37,870 nt of DNA from a virus, in the IMG/VR virus record IMGVR_UViG_3300008117_000540, positions 1 through 37,870 of that record; one strand, written 5' to 3'. The position numbers and the translations under genes were made by a program. The notes beneath the pieces are model-generated. The model ran no database searches, was not told the origin of the DNA, and was given only the letters and a program-made list of their open reading frames with translations. Below are positions 34,265 to 37,870 of this stretch, in pieces; position 1 is the stretch's first letter; every line of letters begins with the position of its first letter.

Positions 34265-36254
34265 TTTGGTTTTTACTAAACTTATATGGGTTCTGACCAG
34301 TCTTACCTGTTACCCAAGCTGAGTTATTAATTGCAGCAAGAATCTCTTCTTTATTAGCTCCACCTTGCAAAGCTTTAACAATATCTGAGTAACCTCGTGC
34401 TCCAGCTTTAGCCCCAGTAAGAGTTTCAATAGTTGCATGTAGTCCATCATCCCAACTATCGTAAATTTTTACCCCAACACTATTCATAGATTTGTTAGAG
34501 TACTTATCATATGTAGTGTTAAGAGGGTTGTACTTAGCGGAGTTTTGGAAGTGTCCGCCTTCAAAGTTCTGCCATATCTTCAAAGCTTCAATAGCATCTT
34601 TAGTCATGGGCGCATTTAAATGTAACAACATAGCTTTAGCAAAGTCTTCATTAGAAGACTTATCGTTTAAATCTATGTGTCCCTTTTTTCCTTTTACAGC
34701 GCCACCAGCGTGTCGGAATGGGTAGTTCTTTAATTCGTCGTTAGGGATAATTACGCCATCTGTTTTAGGCATAAATAGTTCGGGTCCGCGCTCACCAACA
34801 ATGTACGGACGCTGTTCTTCTACAGGACCTCCGTCAGCTTTAAATAATCCAGTAATAGCAGACGCAACAGGGTTTGGAATTAGTGATGCAAAGAAACCAC
34901 CTAGTCCACCCTTACCACCTCCGCCAAGAGTTTCAAAGAATCCCTTAGTTCCACCTAGAACGCTAATTAAACCTGTAAATTTTTCAACCTCAGTAAAGAA
35001 ACCACTAATGTATGAAAGTATTTGGTCAGCTCTACCCTTAGCATCAGCCATAGCTGGAGCAGTTTGAGAGATAAACTCTGCTGCTTGTGCTGTTCTTTGG
35101 CTCTGCATTTTGGCAGCAAAGGTTGTAAACCCTAGTTGCTCCATCTTCTTTGCAGCTCTTGGGTCAGACATACTCATGCCGCCGCTTTGAGCTTTAAACA
35201 AAAGACCGTCTTCTACCTGAGCTCTTAGGTATGGGTCATTTCCAAATAGGTTATCAAGCATGGTTGCAAGAGCATTACCTGGTTGTAAAGATATTTGTAC
35301 GTCTCGTAGCGTGCTGCCACTACCGCCGTTCTTACGCTTTTCTCTTTCAAGCTTCATCCACAACTCATCAATAATTTGAGGTAGTGGTTTCATGTTGCCT
35401 TGGTCATCACGAATACGAATACCAACTGCCCTTAACATGTTTACAGAACGTCCACGTTGTACAGCGCCTTGCGCTTGCATAGCACCTTCAACTCCAATAC
35501 CAGGAGTTAAGTTAGACATCTGTGCAGCGCCCATGGCAAGCTGTGCAGCGTTTGCTGAAGAGCCTCCATATAACCCACTCTGTCGCATTACTTGCAAAGA
35601 ACGAGCAGGGTCAAACTCATCTTTTACTGTGCCTGACTTGGCCATCCTATTTAATAAATCTCTAGTGTCGTTGTAAGAACTAGCACCACTACCGCTGATT
35701 GGTTGTCCTACACCGTTATATGTTCCGCCTGCTCTTCCATAGGCTCCGCCAAGAACGAGTCCACCACGTGCAGTGTATAACTGCATTCTGAATGCCTCAT
35801 CAACTGAAGGCATGGCAATCCCACCAGCGGTAACCGCTGCGGCTGCAATTGTTCCAGCAGTATTAGCTGGCTGTTGAAATACTGTGTTGCCTCTAGGCTG
35901 GTTACCCGCAGGTTGTGCGGTGCCACCACCGCCGCCACCCCCACCACCAGATGGTGGAGTAGGTCCTCCAGGAGTTGTATTGTTACCAGTATTAGAGAAA
36001 CTAGGTTGTGCCATGACGGTATTAGAACTACCGCCGCCACCCATACCAGAGAAAACATTTTTAGCGCGAGAACCTAAACGAGCAAGCATCTGCTCAGCAG
36101 ATGAAAGAGTAGGCAAAATTCTGCTCTGAAGCGTACTTGCCATTTGCAGCAAGTTATTATTTGCGCCTCGAGCAGAAGACTCAAACCGTTGCATGTTACT
36201 TGCAGCAGCGCCGCTATGGGAGCCGCCTAAGTTTAGGCCTTGCTTAGAATCCAT
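34248..36254 (-). CDS. Tail tape measure protein with cell-wall-hydrolase-like domain
   Basis: Protein of 668 aa. The N-terminal third is helical, then a Gly-rich linker (about 73-118), a long helical region, and the typical ERGPELF/GVIIPND motif near 490. Residues about 545-660 form a domain with IWQNFEGGHFQNSAKYNPLNTT and GLHATIETLTG, resembling lysozyme/transglycosylase folds with a candidate catalytic Glu. It would set tail length and cut peptidoglycan on entry. At about 0.15 nm per residue the tail would be near 100 nm, an estimate. Its ATG follows the frameshift extension stop by 3 bp. Confidence 0.8.
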   Translation of the reverse strand: MDSKQGLNLGGSHSGAAASNMQRFESSARGANNNLLQMASTLQSRILPTLSSAEQMLARLGSRAKNVFSGMGGGGSSNTVMAQPSFSNTGNNTTPGGPTPPSGGGGGGGGGTAQPAGNQPRGNTVFQQPANTAGTIAAAAVTAGGIAMPSVDEAFRMQLYTARGGLVLGGAYGRAGGTYNGVGQPISGSGASSYNDTRDLLNRMAKSGTVKDEFDPARSLQVMRQSGLYGGSSANAAQLAMGAAQMSNLTPGIGVEGAMQAQGAVQRGRSVNMLRAVGIRIRDDQGNMKPLPQIIDELWMKLEREKRKNGGSGSTLRDVQISLQPGNALATMLDNLFGNDPYLRAQVEDGLLFKAQSGGMSMSDPRAAKKMEQLGFTTFAAKMQSQRTAQAAEFISQTAPAMADAKGRADQILSYISGFFTEVEKFTGLISVLGGTKGFFETLGGGGKGGLGGFFASLIPNPVASAITGLFKADGGPVEEQRPYIVGERGPELFMPKTDGVIIPNDELKNYPFRHAGGAVKGKKGHIDLNDKSSNEDFAKAMLLHLNAPMTKDAIEALKIWQNFEGGHFQNSAKYNPLNTTYDKYSNKSMNSVGVKIYDSWDDGLHATIETLTGAKAGARGYSDIVKALQGGANKEEILAAINNSAWVTGKTGQNPYKFSKNQSASLG

Positions 36255-36257
36255 TTA

Positions 36258-36398
36258 CTATCTTGTCCTTTTCGACCGCTCTAACCAGTTCATGCGCTCT
36301 CTAGGTGAGAGCCCACGAATTTCTGTAAGTGTCCAACCAACAAAAGTTCTAGTAAGAATCTCGTATTGGTCTAGTAGGCTTTCGTAATCTGCTTCACT
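36258..36398 (-). CDS. +1 frameshift extension of the tail chaperone
   Basis: An open frame of 46 codons begins right at the chaperone stop and ends TAG 3 bp before the tape measure ATG. It begins SEADYESLLDQYEIL and contains GWTLTEIRGLSPRERMNW, the tail-chaperone C-domain style. It has no ATG, GTG or TTG before codon 36 and is preceded by an in-frame stop, so it cannot start alone. It is in +1 phase to the chaperone, whose last codons are CTT-TAG. A P-site slip from CTT to TTT gives a 310-aa product. The CTT-stop context is the same as in prfB. Confidence 0.65.
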   Translation of the reverse strand, partial: SEADYESLLDQYEILTRTFVGWTLTEIRGLSPRERMNWLERSKRTR

Positions 36399-37191
36399 AA
36401 AGGCGAAACAAATCTAGCAAGCTAAGCGGTAGAAGTACGTTTTCACCGCATGCCTGACAAGCCTTCTTCACCTCCCCTAGGCGTGGGCCTGGGTTACGTT
36501 TGATAATCTCATCAACGATTTTTGTTCTATCCGCCATACCTAGTGATAGGGCAGTAGAAGCTCCAGAAGATGGTGAGCCGTTTAGTGAAACAATGCATCC
36601 AGATAGTAACAAGGTATTAATTTCTGCTGTTGTTTTATCAATGTTTTCCATCAGCTTGCGCTGTGTAATACCATTTGGTAAAGCAACAACTGCTGTGCCC
36701 TTCTTAGTTTCTACTTCAAAAGTGCCCTCTTGAGCACGGTCTTCTAAAGAAACAACAGGTACATCTTTACTTAGTAACAGTGAATCTCGCTGTTCCTCAC
36801 CGCAAGTGCGGCAACGGTAACCGATTTCCATATCGTCACCAAACGTAACTCTTCTAATACCTAAAAGAATTGCGTCTCTATCTCCAGCAAGAAGTGAGTT
36901 TAGGTCTTCTTTCTCTACAGTCCTAGACCCAATTTTTGCTAGACCCCTCTGCAATAGCACGTCAAGCGCTTTGCCTGAAGAACCAGCTTTAGCAACCGCC
37001 TCTTCATCAGCTCCAGTAAGTTCTCTTACCTCGACTGTCCTGATAACTTCACCGTTAGCTTCTAAGAAACCGCCTGGCAAAGATACTTCTGACTCTGAAG
37101 GGGCCCGCGTCTTAATGACCTGTGCGGGCTCCTCCATCGCCTTTGCTGCGAATTTGTTTACAAGTTCTGCATCAGTAATAATATCTGGCAC
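36397..37191 (-). CDS. Tail assembly chaperone (T4 gp26/gp51-like), short form
   Basis: Protein of 264 aa. A zinc-ribbon-like set C127/C130 and C245/C248 surrounds a helical core. RELTGADEEAVAK (56-68) is the pattern of T4-type baseplate/tail chaperone proteins. It lies between the tube and tape measure genes, the standard position for the chaperone pair. It starts with GTG, with AGGAG 9 nt upstream. It ends CTT-TAG, an apparent +1 slippage site giving a longer product. It would coat the tape measure during tail assembly. Confidence 0.75.
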   Translation of the reverse strand: MPDIITDAELVNKFAAKAMEEPAQVIKTRAPSESEVSLPGGFLEANGEVIRTVEVRELTGADEEAVAKAGSSGKALDVLLQRGLAKIGSRTVEKEDLNSLLAGDRDAILLGIRRVTFGDDMEIGYRCRTCGEEQRDSLLLSKDVPVVSLEDRAQEGTFEVETKKGTAVVALPNGITQRKLMENIDKTTAEINTLLLSGCIVSLNGSPSSGASTALSLGMADRTKIVDEIIKRNPGPRLGEVKKACQACGENVLLPLSLLDLFRL

Positions 37192-37218
37192 GATTTATAC
37201 TCCTAAAGTTGTTGTTAA

Positions 37219-37809
37219 TTAAGAAATGAGACCTGCTGGGTCTTTGCCATCGTCGTCTGTAAAGAACACTGATAATCCTTCATGAACGAGTGTCATTGAC
37301 TCAAACAAGATTGCCCCATCTGCTGCATTAAGGTCTGTATAGTTTAGCGCAGTAATCCAGGCGTTATGAATCTTGAAGCCCATTTTGTAGCGCTGAACGT
37401 CTGTAGGACCTGAGTTTGGATGGTCTGCTACAAACACCTTAATGTTTACGCGGAAGCCTTTACCTGTTGAAACAGCAAGACCTTCACCAGATGCAGCAGC
37501 AAACAGTCCGCGCATCCATGTGATTGCCTGGTCGTTTCCGTCAAGAACTCCACGCTGGAATGTAATTGGTGTAAAGGTAGTCATACCTGGTACCTGGTGT
37601 ACTGTGGTGTTGTAACCGCCTTCACGGTATTGGATGGCCTGAGTATTAACGCTCAAACCACTGATGTTGCTAAAGCCGCCTGACCAAGTGACGAGTTTGT
37701 TATTAAACACGCCGCCTTCTTTAGCTGCCTCAAACTGAGCAAAGAACCGAAACGAACGTAACGGGTCTGTTGCCAAGGTTGAGTGGCGGTTGATTATGCT
37801 GCTAGCCAT
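37219..37809 (-). CDS. Tail tube protein (gp19-like)
   Basis: Protein of 196 aa. DPLRSFRFFAQFE (16-28), FSNISGLSV, YREGGYN, VHQVPGMT, and TFQRGVLDGNDQAITWM are the signature of T4 gp19-type tube subunits. Rings of it stack into the inner tube within the sheath. AAAGGAGA before the ATG is a very strong ribosome site, as expected for an abundant structural protein. The gene follows the probable sheath gene by 15 bp. Confidence 0.92.
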   Translation of the reverse strand: MASSIINRHSTLATDPLRSFRFFAQFEAAKEGGVFNNKLVTWSGGFSNISGLSVNTQAIQYREGGYNTTVHQVPGMTTFTPITFQRGVLDGNDQAITWMRGLFAAASGEGLAVSTGKGFRVNIKVFVADHPNSGPTDVQRYKMGFKIHNAWITALNYTDLNAADGAILFESMTLVHEGLSVFFTDDDGKDPAGLIS

Positions 37810-37824
37810 TTGTGGTTATCTCCT

Positions 37825-37870
37825 TTACGCCACAGTAACGGTGGTTCCACCGTCAAACTGACCGATTTTA
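37825..37870 (-). CDS. 3' end of upstream gene, probably tail sheath (partial)
   Basis: The last 14 residues before a TAA at 37825 are visible and end GQFDGGTTVTVA. The gene runs off the right edge of the window. Position just before the tube gene and in the same direction makes tail sheath likely. Too short for identification by sequence. Confidence 0.6.
   Translation of the reverse strand, partial: KIGQFDGGTTVTVA

Noticed and set aside
35700-36130. Overlapping frames in the glycine-rich tape-measure region
   Set aside because: They arise from the GC-rich simple repeat that encodes the glycine linker; no ribosome site and no sensible protein.

Overview
The window is a block of a tailed double-stranded DNA phage genome. 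It carries part of a contractile-tail (myovirus-type) module, a nearly complete replication and recombination module, and an accessory region. Every protein gene and all three tRNAs that I can support lie on the minus strand, so transcription runs from the right end to the left. Genes are packed with TAATG, ATGA and GTGA overlaps, and there is no gene-free stretch longer than about 210 bases. A WhiB-family Fe-S regulator points to an actinobacterial host. Low GC (by eye a little over 40 percent) together with many leaderless-looking promoters would fit a low-GC, perhaps freshwater, actinobacterium; that is inference, not something the sequence proves.

Right part (37870 to 26014), tail module in transcription order: end of the probable sheath gene, tail tube (gp19-like), tail assembly chaperone with an apparent +1 frameshift extension, tape measure with a C-terminal cell-wall-hydrolase-like domain, a small tape-measure-associated protein, Afp7/CIS-tube-like adaptor, LysM/gp53-like protein, hub (gpD-like), spike (gpV/gp5-like), gp25/gpW-like, gpJ-like, and a large gpI-like protein fused to FN3 and carbohydrate-binding-like modules. 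A small three-helix membrane protein follows.

Middle part (25692 to 8643), replication and recombination: a Rossmann/SLOG-like protein with a long acidic stretch, winged-helix initiator with internal iteron-like repeats, DnaC-like loader, SWIM zinc-finger protein, unknown protein, DnaB-like helicase, primase, HAD phosphatase, dNMP kinase, small membrane protein, SNF2-type helicase. Then comes a tRNA-Asn / tRNA-Gly / cobalamin adenosyltransferase / tRNA-Gln cluster in which protein and tRNA genes overlap. After it lie a ribbon-helix-helix protein, small genes, a MerR-like HTH protein, a probable ssDNA-binding protein, family A DNA polymerase, RecA, PD-(D/E)XK resolvase, WhiB, Cas4-like nuclease and RuvC-like resolvase.

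Left part (8642 to 92), accessory: an HslV/proteasome-like Ntn hydrolase, zinc ribbon, SpoVS-like protein, IbpA-like Hsp20, metallophosphoesterase, a run of eight small mostly basic or disordered proteins, and a nucleotidyltransferase-like protein. The HslV-like, SpoVS-like and Hsp20 genes lie within 2.4 kb, in transcription units separated by clear terminators, and form a possible proteostasis/host-takeover island.

The points most worth following are the tRNA-Gln gene that contains the last 17 codons and stop of the adenosyltransferase gene, the HslV/SpoVS/Hsp20 island, the CTT-TAG +1 frameshift in the tail chaperone, the 24-bp iterons inside the initiator gene, and Leu in place of Phe762 in the DNA polymerase.
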